Assembly: GCA_022843905.1 (NCBI GenBank)
Contig: JALHMT010000002.1
Location: 1 to 64,000, forward strand
DNA: 64,000 nt
Direction: 5' to 3'
DNA from: Rubrivivax sp.
GTDB taxonomy: Bacteria; Pseudomonadota; Gammaproteobacteria; Burkholderiales; Burkholderiaceae_C
The position numbers and the translations under genes are program-made. Below, one piece after another: positions 1-8,369 of this stretch; positions within the stretch are counted from its first letter, which is position 1; each line of letters begins with the position of its first letter. The notes under the pieces are model-generated. The model was not told where the DNA came from, made no database searches, and was given only the letters and a program-made list of their open reading frames with translations.

Positions 1-267
1 GGCTTCCCGCCGCCGCCCGTGGGCATGCCCGGGCTGGCCCGCCCGCCGGCGGGCGCCCCGGGCCGCCTCCCTTTCGCGCCGCCGACAGGCCAGGCAGTGC
101 CGGCGCTGCAGTCGCCCGAAGGTCCGCAGGATGGTTCGCCCGGTGCGCCCGGCACCATCGAAACGCTGCCGACCAACCCCTTCGGCAGCCCGCTGCCCAA
201 TCCGACCGGCGCGCAGGACGGCCAGCGGCGTCCCGTGCGCCCCGGCGCCAACGCCACCCAGCGCTGA
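1..267 (+). CDS. C-terminal part of a proline-rich protein of unknown function
   Basis: The reading frame is open from the left edge and stops with TGA at 265-267, so only the last 88 residues are visible and the true start lies outside the window. The visible part is low complexity, rich in Pro, Gly and Ala, with repeated P-x-G steps and an Arg-rich end; no domain can be recognised. The DUF294 gene starts only 9 bases later on the same strand, which suggests co-transcription. Codon use is ordinary GC-rich for this genome. Function is unknown; it could be a disordered tail of an envelope or membrane protein. Confidence 0.6.
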   Translation, partial: GFPPPPVGMPGLARPPAGAPGRLPFAPPTGQAVPALQSPEGPQDGSPGAPGTIETLPTNPFGSPLPNPTGAQDGQRRPVRPGANATQR

Positions 268-276
268 GAAGCTCGT

Positions 277-2217
277 GTGAGCGGTCCGACCTCGCCCGCC
301 GCGTTCACGCCATCGGCGCAGTTGCTGGGCCATCTTTGTGCCGACCTGTCGCGCCACCTGCCGTTCTCGCAGATGGAGGCTGCCGACGTGGCCTTGTTCG
401 CCGCGGCGGCCCACGAGGCTTACTACGCTCCCGGTGAAACCGTGCTGCAGCCGGCCGACGGCCCGGTGCGGCGGCTGCTCTTCGTCAGGCGCGGAGAACT
501 GCGCGGCCAGCGCGGCATGGCCGATCTGGCGCAGGGCGGCTTCCACTACGAAGCAGGCGACCTGTTCCCGGTAGGCGCCCTGATGGGTGAACGTGAGGTC
601 ACGGCCACCTACGTCGCCGTCGACGATCTGTTCTGCCTGGAGGTCGATGCCGCGGTGGTGCAGCGGCTGGCTGCGCAGTCGCCGGTGTTCGCCGACTTCC
701 TCAACCGCCGCATCCAGCAGTTCCTGGACCTCGCCCGTCGTGCGCTTCACGGCACCCAATCGGCGCAGGCGATGGCCGAGCGGGCGCTCGAGTCGCCGCT
801 GTCGTCGCTGCCGCGCAAGCAGGCCGTGACCTGCGCGCCCGACACGCCGCTGGTCGATGCGCTGCGCCGCATGCACGCTGCCCGCGTCGGCTCCATCCTC
901 GCGCTCGATGCGCAGGGCCGCGTTCAGGGCATCCTCACCCGCCACGATGTGCTGGAACGCGTGGCGCTGGCGCGGCCGGCCGACCACACGCCGGTGCTGC
1001 AGGTCATGACGCAGCCGGTGTTCACGCTCGATGAACGAGCCAGTCTGCAGGAAGCGGCGTTGGCCATGTCGCGCCATGGCATCCGCCACCTGCCCATCAC
1101 GGCCGACGGCGACCTGGTCAACATCGTCTCCGAACGCGATCTCTTCGCGCTGCAGAAGCTGTCGCTGAAGCAGGTCAGCGGCGCCATCCGTGCGGCCGCC
1201 GACCGCAGCGCGCTGAAGGCCGCCGGTGTCGAGATCCGCCGCTTCGCGCAGCACCTGCTGGCGCAGGGGCTGTCGGCCCGCTCGCTCACGCAGCTGCTGA
1301 GCCATCTCAACGACCTGCTCACCGAACGCCTGGTGCAGCTGGTGGCCGCCGAGCACGGCCTGGACCTGCGTCGTGCCTGCTGGCTGGCCTTCGGCTCCGA
1401 AGGGCGCTCCGAGCAGACCATCGCCACCGACCAGGACAACGGCCTGATCTTCCTGGCCGACGACGCCGCGCTCGAGCGCCCGGCCTGGCTGGCGATGGCG
1501 CAGGACGTCAACCGTGCGCTCGACGATTGCGGCTACCCCTTGTGCAAGGGCGGCATCATGGCTGGCAACCCGGCCTGCTGCCTGACGCCCGACGAGTGGC
1601 GTACGCGCTTCGAGCACTGGATGGAGCACGGCGCGCCGCAGGACCTGCTCAACGCCAGCATCTTCTTCGACTTCCGCGCGCTGGCCGGCAACGCGTCGCT
1701 GGTGGCGCCGCTGCAGGCGGCCGTGGTGGCCAGGGCTGCCAGCCTGCCGCGCTTCATGAAGCAGATGGCCGAAAACGCGCTGCGCAACCGCCCGCCCCTG
1801 AACTGGCGCGGCGGCCTCGACGCCAAGACCGACGGCAGCGCCAAGGGCATCGACCTGAAGCTCAACGGCACCGCGATCTTCGTCGACTGCGCCCGCCTGT
1901 ACGCGCTGGCCCACGGCCTGGCCCAGACCGGCACGCGCGAGCGTTTCGAGGCCTTCGCGCGCGTCACCGCCGTGCCCGCCCAGGAGGTCGAGAGCTGGGT
2001 CGGTGCCTTCGAATACCTGCAGATGTTCCGACTGCGCATCCAGATGCAGGGCGGGGAGTCCTCCGGCATGCAGCCCGGCAGCGCGGTCGCGGTGGGCGAC
2101 AACCCCAACCGCGTCGACGTGGCGTCGCTGAACCAGGTCGACCTGCGCATCCTCAAGGAATGTTTCCGTGTCGCGCGCCGCCTGCAGCAGCGGCTGGAAA
2201 TGGATTACCAGCGCTGA
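277..2217 (+). CDS. CNB-CBS-DUF294 nucleotidyltransferase-like signalling protein
   Basis: A 646-residue soluble protein starting at GTG. Domains in order: a cyclic-nucleotide-binding-type beta barrel (about residues 20-145), two CBS domains (about 175-295) that in this family sense adenine nucleotides, and a DUF294 nucleotidyltransferase-like domain. The latter carries GSEGRSEQ at 373-380 and DQDN at 385-388, the GlnD-like catalytic motif, followed by the DUF294 C-terminal helical domain. Proteins of this architecture are usually found beside sodium:solute (acetate-type) symporters and a DnaQ-like exonuclease. The exonuclease is present immediately downstream (12 bases apart), while any symporter would lie left of the window. 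A role as a nucleotide-responsive regulator is inferred from family; the target is unknown. Confidence 0.85.
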   Translation: MSGPTSPAAFTPSAQLLGHLCADLSRHLPFSQMEAADVALFAAAAHEAYYAPGETVLQPADGPVRRLLFVRRGELRGQRGMADLAQGGFHYEAGDLFPVGALMGEREVTATYVAVDDLFCLEVDAAVVQRLAAQSPVFADFLNRRIQQFLDLARRALHGTQSAQAMAERALESPLSSLPRKQAVTCAPDTPLVDALRRMHAARVGSILALDAQGRVQGILTRHDVLERVALARPADHTPVLQVMTQPVFTLDERASLQEAALAMSRHGIRHLPITADGDLVNIVSERDLFALQKLSLKQVSGAIRAAADRSALKAAGVEIRRFAQHLLAQGLSARSLTQLLSHLNDLLTERLVQLVAAEHGLDLRRACWLAFGSEGRSEQTIATDQDNGLIFLADDAALERPAWLAMAQDVNRALDDCGYPLCKGGIMAGNPACCLTPDEWRTRFEHWMEHGAPQDLLNASIFFDFRALAGNASLVAPLQAAVVARAASLPRFMKQMAENALRNRPPLNWRGGLDAKTDGSAKGIDLKLNGTAIFVDCARLYALAHGLAQTGTRERFEAFARVTAVPAQEVESWVGAFEYLQMFRLRIQMQGGESSGMQPGSAVAVGDNPNRVDVASLNQVDLRILKECFRVARRLQQRLEMDYQR

Positions 2218-2229
2218 AGCGATGCGGCC

Positions 2230-2871
2230 GTGATGGACTTCCTGCAGCGCTGGCGCAAGCCGGCCGACGACGCCACGCGCTGGCTGGTGATCGACGTCGA
2301 GACCAGCGGGCTGGACCCGGCGCGTGACCGTCTGCTGGCCATGGCCGGGGTGGCGCTGCATCGCGACGGCCCGCGCTGGCGGCTGCAAGCGGCCGACAGC
2401 TTCGAGGTCGTGCTGCGCGCTGGCGACGCCGGTGCCTCGCACGACAAGGCCAACATCCTCGTGCACGGCATCGGTGTGGGCGAGCAGCGGCGCGGCGTAC
2501 CGCCCTCGCAGGCGCTGCAAGACTTCGGCGCCTGGGCCGGCGCGGCGCCGCTGCTGGGCTTCCATGTCGGGTTCGACCGCCAGGTGATCGACCGCAGCGC
2601 GCGGGAGGCTCTCGGTCGCGTGCCGCCCCACGAGTGGCTGGACATCGCGCCCCTGGCCGCGCTGGCCCATCCCGAAGTCAAGGCGCGTGCGCTGGACGAC
2701 TGGCTGACCCACTTCGGCATTCCCTGCGCCGCACGCCACCAGGCGGCCGCCGACGTGCTGGCCACGGCCGAGCTGTGGTTGCGCCTGTGGCCCTTTTTGC
2801 AGCGCGAAGGCGGCGACCTGCGCTCGCTGCAGAAGCTGGCGTCCAGCCAGCGCTGGCTGGCCGGCGCCTGA
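2230..2871 (+). CDS. DnaQ-like 3'-5' exonuclease
   Basis: About 213 residues, starting at GTG 2230 or at the ATG three bases later. The first exonuclease motif is seen as DVETSGLD with the metal-binding Asp22 and Glu24. The later HNILVHGIG-like segment (here KANILVHGI), a GFHVGFDRQ motif II, and ARHQAAADVLATAEL (motif III with its Asp) match the DEDDh exonuclease fold. It follows the DUF294 gene after 12 bases, the pairing commonly seen for these two families, so the two are probably one operon. The substrate (DNA or small RNA) cannot be told from sequence. Length is normal for stand-alone proofreading-type exonucleases. Confidence 0.82.
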   Translation: MMDFLQRWRKPADDATRWLVIDVETSGLDPARDRLLAMAGVALHRDGPRWRLQAADSFEVVLRAGDAGASHDKANILVHGIGVGEQRRGVPPSQALQDFGAWAGAAPLLGFHVGFDRQVIDRSAREALGRVPPHEWLDIAPLAALAHPEVKARALDDWLTHFGIPCAARHQAAADVLATAELWLRLWPFLQREGGDLRSLQKLASSQRWLAGA

Positions 2872-2903
2872 ACCCGAGCGGGGCGGTGCCCCGGGGCGGA
2901 CCG

Positions 2904-3989
2904 TCAGTACAGCCGGTCGCCGGGAAACAGTTCCGGCTGCGGCGGCTCGTCTTCTTCCAGCTCGCCCGGCCACGACGGCCCCGGATCTTCCCCGTCGGCC
3001 ACTTCGGTGAGCAGGGCCGCGGCACTGCGCACCATGGGCCAGGCCAGCGCGGCGCCGGTGCCGTCGTTGCTGTCCAGGCCGAGTTCCATCAGTGCAGTGG
3101 CACGGAACAGGCTCAGCGCCTTGTCCAGCCCGCGGTGCGGGTGGCTGCGGCAGAACACGCAGTAGTCGGTGACCGGCTGCGCGATGCGCGAGGCCAGCAG
3201 CAGCGCCGCGCAGGCCGGCAGGCCGTCGATCATCAGCAGGCTGCGCTTGCTGGCCGCCATCAGCATGACGCCGACCATCACCGCCACCTCGAAGCCGCCG
3301 AACGCGGCCAGCACTTCGATGGGGTCGGTGATGCCGCGGTGTCGCGCCTGCGTGCGGCGCACGATCTCCAGCGACGCCGCGGCGTCCTGCGGATCGATGC
3401 CGGGGCCGGAGGTGATCAGCTCGCGCACCGAGGTATCGGCCAGGCGCGCCAGCACCATCGCAGCGCTCTCGTTGGCGCCCACGCCCAGACCGGCCAGCAC
3501 CACCGCGTTGCCGCGCAGCTTCTGGCCGATTTCCATGCCGGCGCGCATGCCGGCGTGCGCCTGCTCCAGCGTCATGGCCTGCGTCATGCGGGCGTTGCGC
3601 GTGCCGTGCGCGATCTTGCGTGCCAGCAGGCGTTCGTGGCCGGGAATGTTCTCGGACATGCCGCAGTCGACGACGCTGAGGTCGAGCTGCTGCAGGCGCG
3701 CGAACACGGCCAGCGGGAGCTGGCCGTTCATGAGCTGGTCCACCACCTCGTGCGTGTCGCCCAGCGAACCGCTGGACAAGCCGTTGACCGCGATGCCGTG
3801 GTCGGCCGCGAAGACGAGCAGCTGCGGCTCGTGGAACTTCGGCTTCAGCGTGCGCTGCATCAGGCCCAGCCGCACGGCCAGGGGCTCCAGTTCGCCCAGG
3901 CGGCCGCCGGTGCGGTTGCGCAGCTGGAGTTTTTCCAGCAACGCCTTCTCCAGCATCGGGTTGGACGTCGGCGAGACGAGGGATCGCAT
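2904..3989 (-). CDS. Divergent CobT-like phosphoribosyltransferase
   Basis: 361 residues with the overall pattern of nicotinate-nucleotide:dimethylbenzimidazole phosphoribosyltransferase: an N-terminal GRLGELEPLAVRLG segment, AADHGIA, GGFEVAVMVG, the DG of LMIDGLPACAALLL, and a C-terminal DGTGAALAWPM. CobT makes alpha-ribazole phosphate for the lower ligand of cobalamin. Several canonical motifs are altered. The usual LGEGTGA that supplies the catalytic glutamate reads SNDGTGA (Asp in place of Glu), the GEMGIGNTT-type loop reads GLGVGANES, and the SHRSAEPGH-type motif reads RSHPHRGLD. The C-terminal 40 residues are acidic and proline-rich. It begins 24 bases after the ilvA stop, so it is probably co-transcribed with ilvA; no other cobalamin gene or riboswitch is visible. 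Family membership is fairly sure, the exact reaction is not. Confidence 0.72.
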   Translation of the reverse strand: MRSLVSPTSNPMLEKALLEKLQLRNRTGGRLGELEPLAVRLGLMQRTLKPKFHEPQLLVFAADHGIAVNGLSSGSLGDTHEVVDQLMNGQLPLAVFARLQQLDLSVVDCGMSENIPGHERLLARKIAHGTRNARMTQAMTLEQAHAGMRAGMEIGQKLRGNAVVLAGLGVGANESAAMVLARLADTSVRELITSGPGIDPQDAAASLEIVRRTQARHRGITDPIEVLAAFGGFEVAVMVGVMLMAASKRSLLMIDGLPACAALLLASRIAQPVTDYCVFCRSHPHRGLDKALSLFRATALMELGLDSNDGTGAALAWPMVRSAAALLTEVADGEDPGPSWPGELEEDEPPQPELFPGDRLY

Positions 3990-4013
3990 GGTGTTCGCAG
4001 TATCCAGCAGATC

Positions 4014-5555
4014 TCAGCGCAGGAACAGCCGGTACACCGGATTGTTCGTTTCCTCGACGAAGGGATAGGCCAGCGTCTGCAGGAACTGCTGGAAGACCTT
4101 TTCGTCGCCCGCCGGCACCTGGATGCCCACCAGGATGCGGCCGTAGTCGGCGCCCTGGTTGCGGTAGTGGAAGAGGCTGATGTTCCAGCCCGGGTGCATG
4201 GCCGACAGGAACCGCATCAGCGCACCCGGCCGCTCGGGGAAGGTGAAGCGGAACAGCCTTTCGTCTCGCGCCATCTCGGAGTGTCCGCCCACCATGTGGC
4301 GCACGTGTTCCTTGGCCAGTTCGTCGTCGGTCAGGTTGACGGTGGGGAAGCGCTGGCGGATGAACGAGCGCTCGATGCGCTCGGCCTCGTCTCGCTTGCT
4401 GATGGTCAGGCCGACGAAGACGTGGGCGACGCGCTCGTCCGAAATGCGGTAATTGAACTCGGTCACCGAACGCGGGCCGATCAGCTCGCAGAAGCGCTTG
4501 AACGAGCCGCGCTCTTCGGGGATCGTCACGGCGAACAGGGCCTCGCGCTGCTCGCCGAACTCGGCGCGCTCGGCGACGAAGCGCAGGCGGTCGAAGTTCA
4601 TGTTCGCGCCACAGGTGACGGTCACGAAGGTCCTGCCCTTGACCTTGTGCGTTTCGACGTACTGCTTGATGGCCGCCACGCCCAGGGCGCCGGCGGGCTC
4701 GAGCACGCTGCGGGTGTCCTGGAAGACGTCCTTGATGGCGGCGCAGACGGCGTCGGTGTCGACGGTGATGAACTCGTCGACCAGGGCCCTGGTCAGGCGG
4801 AAGGTCTCCTTGCCGACGCGCTTGACGGCCGTGCCGTCGGAGAACAGGCCGACGTCGGACAGCGTCACGCGGCGTCCGGCCTGCACCGAGCGGATCATCG
4901 CGTCGGAGTCGACCGTCTGCACACCGATGATGCGGATCTCGGGGCGAACGGCCTTGATGTAGGCCGCCACGCCCGAGATCAGGCCGCCGCCGCCGATGGC
5001 CACGAAGATGGCGTCGATCGGCCCCTGGTGCTGGCGCAGGATCTCCATCGCGATGGTGCCCTGGCCGGCGATCACGTCGGGATCGTCGAAGGGGTGCACG
5101 AAGGTCAGGCCGTGCTCGGTTTCGAGTTCCAGCGCATGGGCGTAGGCATCGCTGTAGCTGTCGCCATGCAGAACGACCTCGCCGCCGAGGGCCGCGACGG
5201 CATCGACCTTCAGCTTCGGCGTCGTCACCGGCATCACGATCATGGCCTTGCAACCGAGCTTGCGGGCGGACAGGGCCACGCCCTGGGCGTGGTTGCCGGC
5301 CGAGGCGCAGATCACGCCGCGCTGCAGCACGGCCGGCTCGAGCCGGGCCATCTTGTTGTAGGCGCCGCGCAGCTTGAAGCTGAACACCGGCTGCTGATCT
5401 TCCCGCTTGAGCAGCACCTGGTTGCCAAGGCGGCGGGACAGCGAGCGTGCGGGGGTCAGCGCGGTCTCGTCGGCGACGTCGTAGACCCGGGCGGTGAGGA
5501 TGCGTTGCAGGTAAGCCGCTGCCGTGCGCGCTGCGGCCGGTCGGGGGGAGGACAT
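4014..5555 (-). CDS. ilvA: Threonine ammonia-lyase, biosynthetic (threonine dehydratase)
   Basis: 513 residues. It deaminates threonine to 2-oxobutanoate, the committed step to isoleucine, using pyridoxal phosphate. The PLP lysine is in FSFKLRGAYNK (Lys61), a glycine-rich phosphate loop follows (AIGGGGLISG), and two ACT-like regulatory domains occupy about residues 335-513, as in the long, isoleucine-inhibited enzyme. I chose the ATG at 5555 because the N-terminus then matches the family; the frame stays open further upstream but crosses a terminator hairpin and has no similarity. A possible -10 box lies at 5610-5615. The CobT-like gene follows 24 bases downstream. Confidence 0.95.
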   Translation of the reverse strand: MSSPRPAAARTAAAYLQRILTARVYDVADETALTPARSLSRRLGNQVLLKREDQQPVFSFKLRGAYNKMARLEPAVLQRGVICASAGNHAQGVALSARKLGCKAMIVMPVTTPKLKVDAVAALGGEVVLHGDSYSDAYAHALELETEHGLTFVHPFDDPDVIAGQGTIAMEILRQHQGPIDAIFVAIGGGGLISGVAAYIKAVRPEIRIIGVQTVDSDAMIRSVQAGRRVTLSDVGLFSDGTAVKRVGKETFRLTRALVDEFITVDTDAVCAAIKDVFQDTRSVLEPAGALGVAAIKQYVETHKVKGRTFVTVTCGANMNFDRLRFVAERAEFGEQREALFAVTIPEERGSFKRFCELIGPRSVTEFNYRISDERVAHVFVGLTISKRDEAERIERSFIRQRFPTVNLTDDELAKEHVRHMVGGHSEMARDERLFRFTFPERPGALMRFLSAMHPGWNISLFHYRNQGADYGRILVGIQVPAGDEKVFQQFLQTLAYPFVEETNNPVYRLFLR

Positions 5556-5609
5556 CGGGTGCGTGTCGGCGTGCCGGGTGCGGCAGGCCCCGGAGCATTG
5601 GGGCGCCGG

Positions 5610-5615
5610 ATCATA
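5610..5615 (-). promoter_or_regulatory. Candidate -10 box for ilvA
   Basis: On the minus strand the hexamer TATGAT matches the sigma-70 -10 consensus at 5 of 6 positions and sits about 55 bases before the ilvA ATG. No convincing -35 is present at 16-18 bases. It lies downstream of the small-RNA terminator, so ilvA would have its own promoter rather than rely on read-through. Confidence 0.35.
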
Positions 5616-5692
5616 AACGAGCCCCCTGGCACGATGCCGCCGCAGCGCACCGTATGGCCGGTTGACCGCGTTGTGGGGCGGCAGCGGCCAAG

Positions 5693-5722
5693 AAAAAGGC
5701 CCGGGGCTTGTGGCCCCGGGCC
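5693..5722 (-). terminator. Rho-independent terminator of the putative small RNA
   Basis: Perfect 10-base-pair inverted repeat (5698-5707 with 5713-5722, all G/C) around a 5-base loop, followed on the minus strand by five T residues (A run at 5693-5697 on the plus strand). There is no T run in the plus direction, so it ends a leftward transcript that starts upstream of ilvA. Confidence 0.8.
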
Positions 5723-5793
5723 GAATCCACCATTGGAGGAGGTGGAGGAGACAATCGGCGGTCGGCAAGCGCTTGTCGCTTTCACCTACCATG
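5693..5793 (-). ncRNA. Putative anti-Shine-Dalgarno small RNA (about 100 nt)
   Basis: This stretch sits in the 380-base gap between ilvA and the OsmC gene and codes for no recognisable protein. Read on the minus strand it holds three structural elements. First, a 5' imperfect hairpin (GACAA at 5750-5754 pairing with TTGTC at 5773-5777, containing the palindrome CAAGCGCTTG). Second, a 6-bp stem (5726-5731 with 5741-5746) whose 9-base loop reads UCCUCCAAU. Third, the strong terminator at 5693-5722. The loop and its flank contain CACCUCCU, identical to the 3' end of 16S rRNA, so it could pair with ribosome-binding sites. A weak promoter (TTGCGC, 16 bases, TAGACT) would start it near 5793. This is inference from structure only; no named family was recognised. 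Confidence 0.5.
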
Positions 5794-5799
5794 CGGCGC

Positions 5800-5827
5800 A
5801 GTCTATCACCGCAATGCTGCAGCGCAA
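5800..5827 (-). promoter_or_regulatory. Candidate promoter of the small RNA
   Basis: On the minus strand TTGCGC (5822-5827) and TAGACT (5800-5805) are separated by 16 bases. The -35 is weak (3 of 6) and the -10 has 4 of 6 matches. Initiation about 7 bases downstream gives a transcript of about 100 nt ending at the terminator. Confidence 0.35.
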
Positions 5828-5935
5828 TATGCTTGAGGCGGAAGATTCACGCAGGATTTAGTGGGCGCTCCCCAGAACTCGACCACCCTGCGCACCGAAC
5901 GCGGCAATGCTGCACCAACAAAGGAACAACAGACC

Positions 5936-6358
5936 ATGGAATGCACCATCAACTGGCTGCCCGCTTCAGGCATGGGCTTCGTCGCAGAAACCGGGAGCGG
6001 CCACTTCCTCACCATGGATGGCGCGCCCGATGGCGGCGGGCGCAACCTGGCGCCGCGACCCATGGAGACCGTGCTCGCCGGCACCGGCGGCTGCACCGCC
6101 TACGACGTCCTGCTCATCCTGAAGAAGGGTCGGCACGACGTGCGGGGTTGCCAGCTCAAGCTCACCTCGGAGCGCGCCGAGGAAGCGCCCAGGGTGTTCA
6201 CGCGCATCCACATGCACTTCATCGTCACGGGAAAGAAGCTTCCGCCGACGGCGGTGGAGCGCGCCATCGCGCTGTCGCACGAGCGCTACTGCTCGGCCAG
6301 CATCATGATCGGCAAGACGGCCGAGATCACCAGCAGCTTCGAGGTCATCGAAGCCTGA
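5936..6358 (+). CDS. OsmC family protein (YhfA-like)
   Basis: 140 residues starting at ATG 5936, chosen because AAGGAA lies about 10 bases upstream and the N-terminus then matches the family; a GTG further left adds 25 unlikely residues. The OsmC/Ohr fold is indicated by the two conserved cysteines, Cys53 in GGCTAYDVL and Cys119 in ERYCSASIM, which in this superfamily form a peroxidatic dithiol. The pattern KGRHDVRGCQ...TSERAEE is closer to the YhfA subgroup than to Ohr. A role in reducing organic hydroperoxides is a family-based guess. It is transcribed away from ilvA and convergent with coq7. Confidence 0.88.
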   Translation: MECTINWLPASGMGFVAETGSGHFLTMDGAPDGGGRNLAPRPMETVLAGTGGCTAYDVLLILKKGRHDVRGCQLKLTSERAEEAPRVFTRIHMHFIVTGKKLPPTAVERAIALSHERYCSASIMIGKTAEITSSFEVIEA

Positions 6359-6389
6359 CCGCAGCGCGCCCGCCCGGACGCGCTGCGCC

Positions 6390-7025
6390 TCAGACGCGGT
6401 GGGCCGTGACGGTCATGACCTTGGCGGCCGCGCGCATCGCCCACTTGACGGGCAAGGGCAAGGGCAGCGCGCCGGCCTGCTGGGCGGCCTGGGCATGGCG
6501 GCTTTCGTCGTGCTGCATCTGCGCCACGATGGCACGCGAGCGGCCGTCGTGCAGCGGCAGGCGCTCGAGGTGGCCCGCCAGATGGGCTTCGACCTGCCGC
6601 TCGGTCTCGACGACGAAGCCCAGGCTGGTGGCGTCGCCCAGCCGACCGGCCAGCAGGCCGATGCCGAAGGCGCCGGCGTACCAGAGCGGATTGAGCAGGC
6701 TGGGGCGATCGCCCAGTTCGTCCAGGCGCTGTTGCGTCCAGGCCAGGTGATCGATCTCTTCCCGGGCGGCGGCGCTCATTTGTTCGCGCAGCGCCGGCGT
6801 GCGCGCCGTCACCGCCTGGGCCTGGTAGAGCGCCTGCGCGCACACTTCACCGACGTGGTTGACGCGCATCAGCGCGCCGGCCAGACGGCGCTCACTGCCG
6901 TCCAGTTCGACCGCGGGGCCGGCTTCGGCGTTCTCGCGCGGCGTCGGTCGGGAGGCGTGAACGGCGCCGGACAGGGTCCTCAAGGCCACATCCAGACTGG
7001 ACAGCACACGATCGGTCAAATGCAT
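6390..7025 (-). CDS. coq7: 2-polyprenyl-3-methyl-6-methoxy-1,4-benzoquinone monooxygenase (Coq7)
   Basis: 211 residues. A di-iron monooxygenase of ubiquinone synthesis that hydroxylates demethoxyubiquinone at the inner membrane. The carboxylate-bridged di-iron ligands are all present: Glu60 in VNHVGEV, Glu90 and His93 in AREEIDH, Glu142 in VETERQVE, and Glu174 and His177 in QHDESRH. A hydrophobic patch (about 113-128) would contact the membrane. I chose ATG 7025 (MHLTDRV); an in-frame ATG at 7037 has a better ribosome site (AGGG, 7 bases) and adds four residues. It is convergent with the OsmC gene, which ends 31 bases away. Confidence 0.93.
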   Translation of the reverse strand: MHLTDRVLSSLDVALRTLSGAVHASRPTPRENAEAGPAVELDGSERRLAGALMRVNHVGEVCAQALYQAQAVTARTPALREQMSAAAREEIDHLAWTQQRLDELGDRPSLLNPLWYAGAFGIGLLAGRLGDATSLGFVVETERQVEAHLAGHLERLPLHDGRSRAIVAQMQHDESRHAQAAQQAGALPLPLPVKWAMRAAAKVMTVTAHRV

Positions 7026-7136
7026 GGGGATGAGCATAGCCGACCCTGGGTTTTCACGAAGGCAGCACAGTTCCAAGTCAGAATCCCGTCTCGTTGTTGC
7101 CAGACAACATGGAGGAGTCATTTGATCCGCAAGCCT

Positions 7137-7165
7137 TTGCAAGCGACCTAGCCGTCTGGTGCAAT
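7137..7165 (+). promoter_or_regulatory. Candidate sigma-70 promoter of the porin gene
   Basis: TTGCAA (7137-7142) and TGCAAT (7160-7165) are separated by exactly 17 bases, each matching the consensus at 4 of 6 positions. Initiation near 7172 would give a leader of about 88 nt, long as is usual for porin mRNAs, containing a GAGGAGG tract and the palindrome CCCGATCGGG that could fold or serve as a target for small RNAs. Confidence 0.5.
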
Positions 7166-7259
7166 ACGTCCAACTTCCGATGAGGAGGTTGGCCTGATCA
7201 GCCCCTCGCCGGGTGACCTCCCGATCGGGACCTCTTGTTCAACCTAGGAGATAGTTGCA

Positions 7260-8309
7260 ATGAAAAAATCCTTGCTCGCCCTCGCCGCGCTGACCGCGTT
7301 CGCGGGTGCCGCATCGGCCCAATCGTCGGTGACCCTGTTCGGCATCGTCGACGCTGCTTACGCTCGCGTGTCGGCTGGCGGCAAGTCTGCCACCGGCATC
7401 ACGAACTCCGGCTTCAACAGCAGCCGTCTCGGCTTCCGTGGCGTCGAAGATCTGGGTGGCGGCCTGCGCGCTGGCTTCTGGCTCGAAGGTCAGCTGTTCA
7501 ACGACGTCGGCCAGGGCTCCAACGCCACCACCGGCTTCAACTTCCTGCGCCGCTCGACCCTCAGCCTGATGGGCGGTTTCGGTGAGCTGCGTATCGGTCG
7601 CGACTACACCCCGCACTTCTGGAACACGACGGTCTATGACCCGTTCGGCACCAACGGTATTGGCCAGTCCAACACCCTGGGCATGATCGGTGCAGCCAGC
7701 GCCACGGCTAACGGCTCTGCCGCCGTGCGCGCCGACAACACCATCGGCTACTTCCTGCCCGCCATGGGTGGCATCACCGGCCAGGTGATGATCGGCTTCG
7801 GCGAACAGCTGAGCAACGCCGCCAACAAGGACCAGAACGACATGTACGGGTTCCGCGTCGGCTACGCCGCCGGCCCGCTGTCGGCCCACTACGGTTACGG
7901 CAAGGTGAAGGGTTCCACGAGCGGCAACGACGTGACCTACAGCAACATCGGCGCCTCCTACAACCTCGGCTTCATCCAGCCGATGTTCTTCTGGGGCACG
8001 GAGAAGGCTGGTTCGGGCGCCAAGATCGGTGGCTGGGAACTGGGCTTCAAGGCGCCTATCGGTGCCGGCGAAATCCGCGCTGCCTACAGCGACTACGACG
8101 TCAAGAACAGCTCGAACGACTGGACCAAGATGGCCATCGGCTACGGCTACAACCTGTCGAAGCGCACCCAGGTGTACGGCACGTACGCCCGCGTCGCCAA
8201 CGACGGCGCGCAGACCCGTGCTGTCGCCAACAACGGTCTGTCGGCTGGCTCGGCTTCCCCCGGTGGCAATTCGACCGGCTACGAGATCGGCATCCGCCAC
8301 TCGTTCTAA
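7260..8309 (+). CDS. Gram-negative trimeric porin (Omp32/OmpC-like)
   Basis: 349 residues with a clear signal peptide (MKKSLLALAALTAFAGAASA, cut before QSSVTLFG). The mature start SSVTLFGIVDAAYARV, the GFRGVEDLGGGLRAGFWLEGQ region, the constriction-loop DPFGTNGIG segment and a C-terminal EIGIRHSF ending in Phe are hallmarks of the 16-strand beta-proteobacterial porin family, inserted by the Bam machinery. AGGAG lies 10 bases before the ATG. It is monocistronic: its own promoter is upstream and a strong terminator lies at 8370-8393. Codon use is strongly biased, as for a highly expressed outer-membrane protein. Solute specificity cannot be read from sequence. Confidence 0.95.
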   Translation: MKKSLLALAALTAFAGAASAQSSVTLFGIVDAAYARVSAGGKSATGITNSGFNSSRLGFRGVEDLGGGLRAGFWLEGQLFNDVGQGSNATTGFNFLRRSTLSLMGGFGELRIGRDYTPHFWNTTVYDPFGTNGIGQSNTLGMIGAASATANGSAAVRADNTIGYFLPAMGGITGQVMIGFGEQLSNAANKDQNDMYGFRVGYAAGPLSAHYGYGKVKGSTSGNDVTYSNIGASYNLGFIQPMFFWGTEKAGSGAKIGGWELGFKAPIGAGEIRAAYSDYDVKNSSNDWTKMAIGYGYNLSKRTQVYGTYARVANDGAQTRAVANNGLSAGSASPGGNSTGYEIGIRHSF

Positions 8310-8369
8310 ATGGCTCGGGCCTTCGGGCCTGCTGCGCGAAGCCGGGCTGCGGTCCGGTTTCGATTTGCG

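Noticed and set aside
5555..5792. A leader peptide with tandem Trp codons (QWWIRP) ahead of the terminator, suggesting trp-type attenuation of ilvA
   Set aside because: The frame has no stop near the terminator and runs into ilvA, there is no ribosome site, and Trp codons make no sense for an isoleucine-pathway gene; the stem-loops fit a small RNA better.
2634..5861. A plus-strand frame of over 1000 codons opposite the CobT-like gene and ilvA
   Set aside because: Same reason: antisense shadow in high-GC DNA, no start signal or domain.
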